Origin: Cereibacter ovatus
Lineage (GTDB): Bacteria > Pseudomonadota > Alphaproteobacteria > Rhodobacterales > Rhodobacteraceae
Assembly: GCF_900207575.1 (NCBI RefSeq)
Contig: NZ_OAOQ01000002.1
Location: forward strand, 362,587-426,586
DNA: 64,000 bases
Direction of reading: 5' to 3'
The notes below the pieces were generated by a model that saw only the letters and a program-made list of their open reading frames with translations, was not told the origin of the DNA and did not search any database. Made by a program: the position numbers and the translations under genes. Each line of letters begins with the position of its first letter. Position 1 is the first letter of the stretch. Below, in pieces: positions 27,691 to 38,219 of this stretch.

Positions 27691-28737
27691 GTGGGCTTGC
27701 GCGTCTATCTTGACTGGAATGCCACGGCGCCGTTGCGCCCTGAGGCGAAGGCGGCCATGGCGGCGGCCATGGAGCTTGTGGGCAATCCGTCCTCGGTTCA
27801 TGCCGAGGGGCGGGCGGCCAAGGCGCTGATGGAGCGGGCGCGGGCGCAGGTCGCGTCGGCGCTGGGGGCGGGTGCTGCGGATGTGGTGTTCGTATCCGGG
27901 GCGACGGAGGCTGCGGCTTTGGCCTGTGCGGGCCGTGGGCTGGTCTGTGCCGGGATCGAGCATGAGGCGGTTTCGGCCTGGTGCGATGTGTCTCTGGCTG
28001 TGGATGGGCTGGGCCGGGTGGCGGTGGCCGACCCCGGGTGCACGGCGTTGCAGATGGCCAACTCCGAGACGGGTGTGATTCAGGATCTGCCCGAGGGGTT
28101 GGCGGTTTGCGATCTGACGCAGGCTTTTGGCAAGGTTCCGTTCGCGTTCGACTGGCTGGGCTGTGCGGTGGGGTTTGTCTCGGCGCACAAGATCGGCGGG
28201 CCGAAGGGGGTGGGTGCGCTGGTGATCCGGCGGGGGCTGGATCTGGAGGCGCGGCTGAAGGGCGGCGGGCAGGAGATGGGTCGGCGTGCCGGCACCGAGA
28301 ACCTGATCGGCATTGCCGGATTTGGCGCTGCGGCCGAGGCCGCCGCGCGGGATCTGGCCGATGGTGTCTGGGAGCCGGTCGAGCAACTTAGAAATATTCT
28401 AGAATTGGCGTTGTCTCGCGACGGCGAAGGAACTATTTCTGTCGGGAAAGCGGCGCGGCGCTTGCCGAACACGCTTTGTCTTGTCACTTCGGGATGGAAG
28501 GGTGAGACGCAGGTGATGCAGATGGACCTTGCGGGATTCGCCGTCTCGGCCGGGTCGGCCTGTTCGTCGGGCAAGGTTCGGGCCAGTCGGGTGTTGACGG
28601 CGATGGGGTTCGACGAGGTGGCGGCGGCTTCGGCATTGCGGCTGTCGCTTGGGCCCGAGGTGGCAGAGGCCGATGCGATGCGCTTCGCCGAGGCCTGGGT
28701 GGCGGCGCGCGAGCGGTTTCGTGCGCGGGCGGCATGA
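27691..28737 (+). CDS. Cysteine desulfurase (NifS/IscS family)
   Basis: A 348-residue PLP enzyme that takes sulfur from cysteine to build Fe-S clusters. PLP Lys167 is in [10 protein letters not shown], an ATEAAALA phosphate loop lies near 71, and the persulfide Cys291 is in [10 protein letters not shown], a class I (IscS/NifS-like) loop. It is somewhat shorter than IscS (about 400). A GTG start at 27691 follows AAGGGTAAAGG; a TTG six bases later is possible. Residues 233-251 are spelled with AT-rich codons over a hidden operator-like palindrome. Second gene of the operon; a group II SufS is also present. Confidence 0.92.
   Translation: MGLRVYLDWNATAPLRPEAKAAMAAAMELVGNPSSVHAEGRAAKALMERARAQVASALGAGAADVVFVSGATEAAALACAGRGLVCAGIEHEAVSAWCDVSLAVDGLGRVAVADPGCTALQMANSETGVIQDLPEGLAVCDLTQAFGKVPFAFDWLGCAVGFVSAHKIGGPKGVGALVIRRGLDLEARLKGGGQEMGRRAGTENLIGIAGFGAAAEAAARDLADGVWEPVEQLRNILELALSRDGEGTISVGKAARRLPNTLCLVTSGWKGETQVMQMDLAGFAVSAGSACSSGKVRASRVLTAMGFDEVAAASALRLSLGPEVAEADAMRFAEAWVAARERFRARAA
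28388..28402 (+). promoter_or_regulatory. IscR-type palindrome inside the desulfurase coding sequence
   Basis: TTAGAA-ATA-TTCTAG matches the iscR operator TTAGAA-CCA-TTCTAC in both arms and spacing. It is encoded by CTT AGA AAT ATT CTA, codons otherwise avoided in this GC-rich gene. It may mark an internal sense or antisense promoter of the suf genes. Promoter hexamers around it are weak. Confidence 0.5.
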
Positions 28738-28744
28738 GGATGAC

Positions 28745-28759
28745 GGGCGCCGGGCGCCC
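28745..28759 (+). other. Small hairpin between the desulfurase gene and sufB
   Basis: GGGCGC/GCGCCC with a CGG loop, just past the desulfurase stop and 22 bases before the sufB start. Too weak to end transcription; it could modulate translation or mRNA processing. Confidence 0.35.
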
Positions 28760-28781
28760 CTGGAACGGAGACGTAAGACCG

Positions 28782-30311
<1,530 letters not shown>

Positions 30312-30317
30312 CGCGGA

Positions 30318-30497
30318 ATGACCCCCTTTGCGATACAGGCGCTGATCGTGGGCGCCGGCGTGACCATGGGCCTTTGGTTCCTGTGGTGGCGCACCGGGCA
30401 GATGGCGGGCCTGCGCCGTCTGGCCATGGCGCTTCTGGCGGGGGGCGGCATGGCGGTGGCCACGCTGGTCATCTCGCGCACCATCGCCGCGATCTGA
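30318..30497 (+). CDS. Small two-helix membrane protein in the suf operon
   Basis: A 59-residue frame, six bases after the sufB stop and ten before ybjQ, starting [18 protein letters not shown] and ending VISRTIAAI. It has two hydrophobic segments (about 4-24 and 36-54) joined by a basic loop ([12 protein letters not shown]). The tight spacing and a GGAA SD support translation. No function is known. It is probably conserved in related suf operons, but I cannot check that here. Confidence 0.75.
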   Translation: MTPFAIQALIVGAGVTMGLWFLWWRTGQMAGLRRLAMALLAGGGMAVATLVISRTIAAI

Positions 30498-30507
30498 GGG
30501 GCACGCC

Positions 30508-30819
30508 ATGATCGTCACCACCACGCCCAACATCGAAGGCTACCAGATCGCCACCTACCACGGCATCGTGACCGGCGAGGCGATCCTTGGCGCCAACATC
30601 ATCCGCGACCTGTTCGCGGGGATCACGGACATCCTTGGCGGGCGGTCCGGCGCCTATGAGGCGGAACTGGCGAAGGCGCGGGAAACCGCGCTTGCCGAGA
30701 TGGAGGAACGGGCGCGCACCAAGGGCGCCAATGCCGTCGTCGGCGTCGATCTCGATTACGAGGTCATCAACAACATGCTGATGGTGTCGGCCTCCGGCAC
30801 CGCCGTCACCATTGCCTGA
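30508..30819 (+). CDS. YbjQ/DUF74 family protein
   Basis: A 103-residue YbjQ-type protein: [24 protein letters not shown], a central helix with [17 protein letters not shown], and [17 protein letters not shown]-like C-terminal strands. The fold forms pentameric rings; a heavy-metal link has been suggested for the family but is not proven. Its place between sufB and sufC suggests a role linked to iron or Fe-S metabolism. Confidence 0.9.
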   Translation: MIVTTTPNIEGYQIATYHGIVTGEAILGANIIRDLFAGITDILGGRSGAYEAELAKARETALAEMEERARTKGANAVVGVDLDYEVINNMLMVSASGTAVTIA

Positions 30820-30828
30820 GGGAAAAAG

Positions 30829-31587
30829 ATGCTCGAGATCAAGAACCTGCATGTGAAGCTGGAAGATGAGGACAAGGTGATCCTCAAGGGTGTCAACCTG
30901 ACGGTCGAGGCCGGAAAGGTTCATGCCATCATGGGGCCGAACGGGTCGGGCAAGTCGACGCTGTCCTATGTGCTGTCGGGGCGCGGCGGCTATGTCGTGA
31001 CGGATGGTTCGGCCACGATGGACGGCCACGAACTGCTGGGGATGGAACCCGAGGAACGCGCCGCGGCCGGTCTGTTCCTGGCGTTCCAGTATCCGGTCGA
31101 GATTCCGGGCGTCGGCAACATGACCTTCCTGCGCACCGCGCTGAACGCGCAGCGCAAGGCCCGCGGCGAGGATGAGATCAGCGCCGGCGATTTCCTGAAG
31201 CTGGTGCGCGAAAAGGCCAAGGCGCTGAAGATCGACGCCGACATGATGAAGCGCCCGGTGAACGTGGGCTTCTCGGGCGGTGAAAAGAAGCGCAACGAGA
31301 TCCTTCAGATGGCGATCCTTGAGCCGAAGATGTGCATCCTGGACGAGACCGACTCGGGGCTGGATGTCGATGCGCTGAAGCTGGTGTCGGATGGCGTGAA
31401 CGCGCTGCGCGATGCGGGCCGAAGCTTTCTGGTCATCACCCACTATCAGCGGCTTCTGGACCATATCACGCCCGACGTGGTGCATATCATGGCCAACGGC
31501 CGCATCGTGAAGACCGGCGGGCCGGAACTGGCGCTTGAGGTCGAGAAGAACGGCTATGCCGACCTGCTTGATGCGGAGGCGGTGTGA
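30829..31587 (+). CDS. sufC: Fe-S assembly ATPase SufC
   Basis: A 252-residue soluble ABC-type ATPase of the SufBCD complex. It has Walker A GPNGSGKST (about 37-45), Q-loop AFQYPVEIPG, signature FSGGEKKRNEILQMA and Walker B CILDETDSGLD, all in the SufC version. It powers conformational change of the SufB-SufD scaffold. GGAAAAAG lies just before the ATG. Its stop overlaps the sufD start by one base. Confidence 0.97.
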   Translation: MLEIKNLHVKLEDEDKVILKGVNLTVEAGKVHAIMGPNGSGKSTLSYVLSGRGGYVVTDGSATMDGHELLGMEPEERAAAGLFLAFQYPVEIPGVGNMTFLRTALNAQRKARGEDEISAGDFLKLVREKAKALKIDADMMKRPVNVGFSGGEKKRNEILQMAILEPKMCILDETDSGLDVDALKLVSDGVNALRDAGRSFLVITHYQRLLDHITPDVVHIMANGRIVKTGGPELALEVEKNGYADLLDAEAV

Positions 31588-32870
31588 TGGCCGAGGCCAA
31601 GCCGAAGGACGACCGGACGGCCGCCCGCCTTGCGGGCCTGTCCTTCGCCAATGAGGGCTGGCAGGCGCCGGCGCGGGGTGACGCGCTGGCGCGGCTGACG
31701 GCCATGGGTGTGCCGGGGCGGCGGGACGAATACTGGCGCTACACCGACCCGGCCAGTTTCAACGCGCCCGAGGCGATGGCGGCCTCGACGGCGGGCGATG
31801 GCGACGACCGCCCGGTGTTCGAGGGCATTGACCGGCTGAAGCTGGTCTTTGTCGATGGCGTGTTCGATGCCGCGGCCTCGGACCCGCTGGCGCTGGATCA
31901 TGTCGAGATCAGCCTGCTTGGCGCTGCGCAAAGCGATATCCACTGGGCGCGCGATCTGTATGGCGTGCTGGAAGCGCGGGGGCAGGTGCCGGTGAAGCGG
32001 CCGTTCGCGGCGCTGGGCACCGCCTTTGCCACCGAAGGCGTGTTGCTGCGGGTCACGGGCGCGGTGCCGAAGCCGGTGGCGCTGATCTACATCCACCGTG
32101 CCGAGACGTCGGACGCGATCCTGCACCACTGCATCCGGGTTGAACCGGGTGCCGAGGTGACGATACTGGAAAGCGGCCCGGCGGCCGCGCGCCTTACCAA
32201 GGTGATGGAGGTGGATGTGGCCGAAGGCGGCCGTTTCCACCATATCCGCGCGCAAGGTCCTGACCACGAACGCCGCGCTTGCACCCACATCTTTGCCCGT
32301 GTCGCGGGCAAGGGGCTGTTCAAGTCATTCACCCTGACCGCGAACGGTGTGATGACCCGCAACGAGGCGGTGATCGAGCTGGTGGGCGACGATGCGGTGG
32401 CCCATGTCGCCGGTGCGGCGGTGGGCGACGGCCGCTTTCACCACGACGATACCGTGTTCGTGACGCATCAGGGACAGGCTTGCGAAAGCCGGCAGGTGTT
32501 CAAGAAGGTGCTGAAGAACGGTGCCACCGGCGTGTTTCAGGGCAAGATCCTTGTCAAACCCGGCGCGCAGAAGACCGATGGCTACCAGATCAGCCAGTCG
32601 TTGCTGCTGGATGACGACTCGGTGTTTCTGGCCAAGCCGGAACTCGAGATCTATGCCGACGATGTGAAATGCTCGCACGGGTCGACCTCGGGGGCGATCG
32701 ACGAGACGGCGCTGTTCTACCTGCGGTCGCGCGGGGTGCCGCTGAAGGCCGCACAGTCGCTGCTTGTGCTTGCCTTCCTTGCCGAAGCCATTCAGGAAAT
32801 CGAGAACGAGGAAATCGCCGAGGATATCCAGCAGTTGCTGGAAGCCTGGCTGGCGCGTCACGAGCATTGA
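31587..32870 (+). CDS. sufD: Fe-S assembly protein SufD
   Basis: A 427-residue SufD, the SufB paralogue in the scaffold complex. The N-terminal half is variable (GVPGRRDEYWRYTDPASF is the usual SufD entry), the C-terminal beta-helix ends with CSHGSTSGAIDETALFYLRSRG and an Ile/Glu-rich tail IENEEIAEDIQQLLEAWLARH. ATG at 31587 shares its A with the sufC stop (TGATG), so translation is coupled. Confidence 0.95.
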   Translation: MAEAKPKDDRTAARLAGLSFANEGWQAPARGDALARLTAMGVPGRRDEYWRYTDPASFNAPEAMAASTAGDGDDRPVFEGIDRLKLVFVDGVFDAAASDPLALDHVEISLLGAAQSDIHWARDLYGVLEARGQVPVKRPFAALGTAFATEGVLLRVTGAVPKPVALIYIHRAETSDAILHHCIRVEPGAEVTILESGPAAARLTKVMEVDVAEGGRFHHIRAQGPDHERRACTHIFARVAGKGLFKSFTLTANGVMTRNEAVIELVGDDAVAHVAGAAVGDGRFHHDDTVFVTHQGQACESRQVFKKVLKNGATGVFQGKILVKPGAQKTDGYQISQSLLLDDDSVFLAKPELEIYADDVKCSHGSTSGAIDETALFYLRSRGVPLKAAQSLLVLAFLAEAIQEIENEEIAEDIQQLLEAWLARHEH

Positions 32871-33350
32871 ATGGCAGTTACCATCGACATCGTCAAAAGC
32901 TATCGCCGTCCCCGTCTGGTCATCCGGCGGCATCTCGATGCCGGTGAGAACGAGGGGCGGGCGCTTGCCATCCTGATGGGCGCCTGCCTGCTGATCTTTG
33001 TCGCCCAATGGCCGATGCTGGCGCGGGCGGCCTATCTTGACCCGTCGCAACCGCTGGAAGCGCGGTTGAGCGGGGCACTGATGGGAACCGTCTTTCTGCT
33101 GCCGCCGATCTGCTATGCGATTGCCGGGGCAAGCCACCTGTTCGCCCGCGTCTTTGGCGGCAAGGGCAGCTTTTACGGCGCGCGGCTGGCGCTGTTTCTG
33201 TCGTTGCTGGCGGTGACGCCGCTGATGTTGTTCCACGGGCTGATCGGCGGCTTCATCGGCGAGGGGCCGGCCTCGCTGCTGGTGGGATTTGTCGTGCTGG
33301 GGGCCTTTGTCGCGATCTGGGGCCTGATGCTGTTCGAGGCCGAACGATGA
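32871..33350 (+). CDS. Yip1-like membrane protein in the suf operon (first)
   Basis: A 159-residue membrane protein starting directly after the sufD stop, with no gap. Four hydrophobic segments are visible (about 31-50, 68-90, 104-128, 133-153), and the loop HLFARVFGGKGSFYGARLAL is typical of bacterial Yip1-domain proteins (GGKGxF pattern). Its function is unknown. It overlaps the next gene by 4 bases (ATGA), and both are Yip1-like. Confidence 0.75.
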   Translation: MAVTIDIVKSYRRPRLVIRRHLDAGENEGRALAILMGACLLIFVAQWPMLARAAYLDPSQPLEARLSGALMGTVFLLPPICYAIAGASHLFARVFGGKGSFYGARLALFLSLLAVTPLMLFHGLIGGFIGEGPASLLVGFVVLGAFVAIWGLMLFEAER

Positions 33351-33925
33351 CCCCGGGTCTGGGTGATCTGCTGCGGCTGGCCCGCTTTACCGTCAGCGAT
33401 CCGCGCGCGGGGGCGCGGGCGGTGCTGATGATGGATCTGCCGCTTCAGGCGCGCTGGCTGGTGCTGGTGTTCAGCGCGGTTGCCGCGGCTTTGGTCACCT
33501 CGGTCGGGCTGACGCTGCTGCCGCCCGAGGTGCAGGCCCTTCTGGGCGACGACTTGCCCAGCCCGCTGGCCAGTGCCGCGTTGCAGGTGGCCTTGCTGGT
33601 CGTGGCCTCGGGGGTGATCCATCGCGTCGGCCAGTGGCGTGGCGGCAAGGGCAACTTTGCCGATGCCATGGTGCTGGTCGCGTGGCTTCAGTTCATCCTT
33701 GTCTGCGTCGAGGTTCTGCAACTGGTGGCCCAACTGGTGCTGCCGTTTGTGGCTGATATCCTTGGCGTGCTGGGGATCATGCTGTTTTTCTGGCTGCTCA
33801 GCCATTTCGTGGCCGAGCTTCACGGCTTCCGCTCTACCCTTGCGGTTCTGGGCGGGATTCTGGTCGTGATGTTCGGCATGGCCTTTGTTCTGGCTGCCAT
33901 CCTGATGCCCGTTCTGGGCGCCTGA
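33347..33925 (+). CDS. Yip1-family membrane protein in the suf operon (second)
   Basis: A 192-residue membrane protein with about five hydrophobic segments and the GQWRGGKGNFADAMVLVAW loop of Yip1-domain proteins, followed by a C-terminal helix ending FVLAAILMPVLGA. Together with the preceding gene it may form a hetero-oligomer in the inner membrane. Function unknown. It ends 11 bases before sufS. Confidence 0.82.
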   Translation: MTPGLGDLLRLARFTVSDPRAGARAVLMMDLPLQARWLVLVFSAVAAALVTSVGLTLLPPEVQALLGDDLPSPLASAALQVALLVVASGVIHRVGQWRGGKGNFADAMVLVAWLQFILVCVEVLQLVAQLVLPFVADILGVLGIMLFFWLLSHFVAELHGFRSTLAVLGGILVVMFGMAFVLAAILMPVLGA

Positions 33926-33936
33926 GGACCGATCCC

Positions 33937-35157
<1,221 letters not shown>

Positions 35158-35177
35158 AACGGGCCTGTCGCAGGCCG

Positions 35178-35193
35178 GGCCGCCGAAGCGGCC
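35178..35193 (+). terminator. Candidate terminator of the suf operon
   Basis: GGCCGC/GCGGCC stem with a CGAA tetraloop, 20 bases past the sufS stop. No T tract; it also precedes the 3' end of convergent cbiB. Confidence 0.45.
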
Positions 35194-35247
35194 TGCCTGC
35201 GGGCAGTCAGTCCAGCGCCGGGCATGGCATCGCCATTGCCCGGCTGG

Positions 35248-36183
35248 TCAGACCATCGCGATCACCACAAGACCCGCGGCCAGTGCCGCCATCGCGCGGC
35301 GGTAAAGCCGCAGGCCCTGCCGCAGATCGGCGGACGCAGGGTCGGGCGCGCCGCCGTTCAGCCATGGCTCGTTCGACAGACGGTCGGCATAGATCCGCGG
35401 CCCGGACAGCCGCACCCCCAGCGCCCCCGCCATCGCCGCCTCGGGCCAGCCGGCATTGGGCGAGCGGTGGGCGCGGGCGTCGCGCCGCATCACCGCCAGC
35501 GCCCCCCGCGCGCGCCCCGAAACCAGCGCGAACAGCGCCCCCGTCAGCCGCGCCGGGATCAGGTTCACCACATCGTCGGTCAAGGCCGAGGCGCGTCCGA
35601 AGTCCTCGTGCCGGGGCGTGCGGTGGCCGATCATCGAATCCAGCGTGTTGATCGCCTTGTAGGCCGCAATCCCCGGCAGGCCCAGCAGCGCGCCCCAGAA
35701 CAGCGGCGCCACGATCCCGTCGGATGTGTTCTCGGCCAGACTTTCCAGCGCCGCCCGCGCCACGCCGGCCGGGTCCAGTTGCGACGGATCGCGGCCGACG
35801 ATCATCGACACCGCCCGCCGCGCGCCCGGCAGATCGCCCGCCGACAGCGGCACCGCAACCGCGGCGACATGATCGTGCATCGACCGCAGCGCCACCAGGG
35901 GCCAGGCCAGCAGCCCGGTCAGCACCACGCCCAAAAGCCCCCCCGGCAGCAGCGATTGCAGCCACCACGCCGGCAGCGCCGCCGCCAGCACCACCAGCAC
36001 CAGCGTCACCACCCCGCCCCGTCGCCGCTGTTCGGCCGTGCCGTGGTTCAGCCGCGCATCCAGCGCCGAGATCAGCCGGCCGATCCAGACCACCGGATGC
36101 CCGATCCGCGCGTAAAGCCGGTCGGGCCAGCCCCATGCGGCATCCGCCGCCATCGCCACCACCATCGCCCCGGCCAGCATCAT
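35248..36183 (-). CDS. cbiB: Adenosylcobinamide-phosphate synthase CbiB/CobD
   Basis: A 311-residue membrane enzyme that attaches aminopropanol phosphate to adenosylcobyric acid in cobalamin synthesis. Family segments: RIGHPVVWIGRLI, AALESLAENTSDGIVAPLFWG (a diagnostic CbiB motif), KAINTLDSMIGHRT and RRDARAHRSPNAGWPEAAMAGALGVRL. ATG at 36183 is chosen because AAGGGG lies at SD distance; an ATG 33 bases upstream is possible. Other cob genes are not in the window. Confidence 0.94.
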   Translation of the reverse strand: MMLAGAMVVAMAADAAWGWPDRLYARIGHPVVWIGRLISALDARLNHGTAEQRRRGGVVTLVLVVLAAALPAWWLQSLLPGGLLGVVLTGLLAWPLVALRSMHDHVAAVAVPLSAGDLPGARRAVSMIVGRDPSQLDPAGVARAALESLAENTSDGIVAPLFWGALLGLPGIAAYKAINTLDSMIGHRTPRHEDFGRASALTDDVVNLIPARLTGALFALVSGRARGALAVMRRDARAHRSPNAGWPEAAMAGALGVRLSGPRIYADRLSNEPWLNGGAPDPASADLRQGLRLYRRAMAALAAGLVVIAMV

Positions 36184-36239
36184 CGCGCGCCCCCTTTTTG
36201 TCGCCTGATCCGACAAACGCCGCCCTGCCGCAAGGGCCG

Positions 36240-38096
36240 TCAGCGATAGCCGGCGGCCTGAAGTTCGAACAACTCGGCATAGCGGCCGCGTTGGGCGATC
36301 AGTTCGTCATGGGTGCCGCTGGCCTCGACCCGGCCATTGGCCAGCACAAGGATGCGGTCGGCCATCCTGACCGACGAAAACCGATGCGAGATCAGCACCG
36401 CCGTCCGGCCCGCCGACAAATCCTTGAACCGCTGGAACACCTCGAACTCGGACCGTGCATCCAGCGCGGCGGTGGGCTCGTCCAGGATCAGCACCTCGGC
36501 GTCGCGCATATAGGCGCGGGCGATCGCCAGCTTCTGCCATTCGCCGCCCGAAAGCTCGACCCCATTGTGAAAGCGTTTGCCCAGCATCTGGTCATAGCCC
36601 GCGGGCAGGCGATCCACGATCCGGTCGGCCAGACTGCGGCGGGCGGCCTCGGATATGCGGTCGGCGTCGGTGCGGGCCTCGATCCGACCCACGGCGATAT
36701 TGTCGCCCGCGGTCAGTGCGTAGCGCACGAAATCCTGAAAGATCACCCCCATCGCGGCGCGCAACGCCTGTGGGTCGAACGCGCGCAGGTCGTGGCCGTC
36801 CAGTGTGATCCGCCCCTCATCTGGGTCGTAAAGCCGGGCCAGCAGCTTGACCAGCGTGGTCTTTCCGGCGCCGTTCTCGCCCACCAGCGCCAGCGTCTCG
36901 CCCGCCTTCAGCGTGAAGGACAGGTCGCGCACCGCCCATTCCGCGGCACCCGGATAGCGAAAGCCCACACCGTCGAAGCGAAAGCCCGTCTGGATCGGGC
37001 GGGGCAGGGGCCGTGGGCTGGCAGGCGGCAGGATCGAGGGCTGTTCGCGAAAGAACCCGAACAGGTCGTCCAGATACAGCGCCTGCGCGGCGGTGGCGGA
37101 AAAGCCCAGCAAAAGCCCCTCGGCCAGCCCGCGCAGCCGCAGGAACGAGCCGGCAAGAAAGGTCAGGTCACCGATGGACAGCTGCCCCGAAAGCGTGGCC
37201 CCCACCATCCACAGATAGGCCAGATAATAGCCCGCCGTTCCCAGCGCGCTGAACAGCGTGCCCCAGACCGCACGGGCCGCCGCGATCCGCCGCCGCGCCC
37301 GGTAAAAGCTGTCCGACAGCGCGCGGTAGCGGCCGATCAGGAAGGGTGCAAGGCCGAAGATCTTGATTTCCTTGGCTGTGTCGACGCTGGCGGCGGTGAC
37401 GCGGAGATAGTCCAGTTCCCGCCGTTCAGGCGTGCGGCGGAAGTCGAGGTCATAGTTCCGCGCGTTGAAATGCGCCTCGCCCAGAAAGGCCGGGACCAGC
37501 GCCAGCAGCAGCAGGCCCATCAGCCAAGGGTTGTAGATCACCAGCCCGCTGGCAAAGGCCACCACCGTCACCCCATCCTGTATCTGGGTCAGGATCTGCC
37601 CCGTCAGCGTCATCCGCCCGCCCGACTGGCGGCGGGCACGTTCCAGCCGGTCCTGAAAACCGGCATCCTCGAAGCTGGCCAGATCAAGGCTTGCCGCATG
37701 GCCCATCAGTCGCACCGACGAGGCCATGGTCAGCCGTTCCGACAGCAGCGTGTCGACAAGGCCGCTTGACCGGCCCAGAAGGTCCGACAGGATCGCAAGG
37801 ACGAACTCGGCCGCGATGAACCAGATCAGCCGCTCGGTGCCATCGGCGCCGATCCAGCCCCATGCGTCGCCGGCCGGGGTCAGTGCCGAAAGCCGCACCA
37901 CCTCGTCGATGATCAGCTTGCCGAACCACAGCGCGGCAACCGGGATCAGCGCCCGCATCAGCCGCAGGATCAGGCCCAGCAGCAGAAAGCCGGGCGCCGC
38001 CTGCCAGACCATGCGCAGGAACGGCGGCACATTGCCCAGTGCGGCCCAGCGGGCGCGGAAGCCTTGCGGCGGATCGGGAAGGGGGTGGCGGCTCAT
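36240..38096 (-). CDS. ABC exporter (fused permease and ATPase)
   Basis: A 618-residue half-transporter. The membrane domain (about 25-330) has roughly six helices. The ATPase domain shows Walker A GENGAGKTT, Q-loop IFQDFVRYALT, signature ELSGGEWQKLAIARAYMR and Walker B VLILDEPTAALDA. The Glu-Trp-Gln-Lys form in the signature is seen in a subgroup of exporters near lipid or peptide pathways. Substrate unknown. ATG at 38096 (MSRHPLPDPP); the frame stays open far upstream on this GC-rich strand, but that part is antisense to the polyferredoxin gene. Confidence 0.88.
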   Translation of the reverse strand: MSRHPLPDPPQGFRARWAALGNVPPFLRMVWQAAPGFLLLGLILRLMRALIPVAALWFGKLIIDEVVRLSALTPAGDAWGWIGADGTERLIWFIAAEFVLAILSDLLGRSSGLVDTLLSERLTMASSVRLMGHAASLDLASFEDAGFQDRLERARRQSGGRMTLTGQILTQIQDGVTVVAFASGLVIYNPWLMGLLLLALVPAFLGEAHFNARNYDLDFRRTPERRELDYLRVTAASVDTAKEIKIFGLAPFLIGRYRALSDSFYRARRRIAAARAVWGTLFSALGTAGYYLAYLWMVGATLSGQLSIGDLTFLAGSFLRLRGLAEGLLLGFSATAAQALYLDDLFGFFREQPSILPPASPRPLPRPIQTGFRFDGVGFRYPGAAEWAVRDLSFTLKAGETLALVGENGAGKTTLVKLLARLYDPDEGRITLDGHDLRAFDPQALRAAMGVIFQDFVRYALTAGDNIAVGRIEARTDADRISEAARRSLADRIVDRLPAGYDQMLGKRFHNGVELSGGEWQKLAIARAYMRDAEVLILDEPTAALDARSEFEVFQRFKDLSAGRTAVLISHRFSSVRMADRILVLANGRVEASGTHDELIAQRGRYAELFELQAAGYR

Positions 38097-38219
38097 GGGC
38101 TGACCTTTGCTGGCCCCCGATTGGACCGCTTTGGGCGCCGAAGTCAAACCTGCGGCGCACCGTCGCGGGGCGTGGGGCGGCCTTTCGGCCGGGGCGGCGC
38201 GGGGCCTAGAAGGCGTGCA

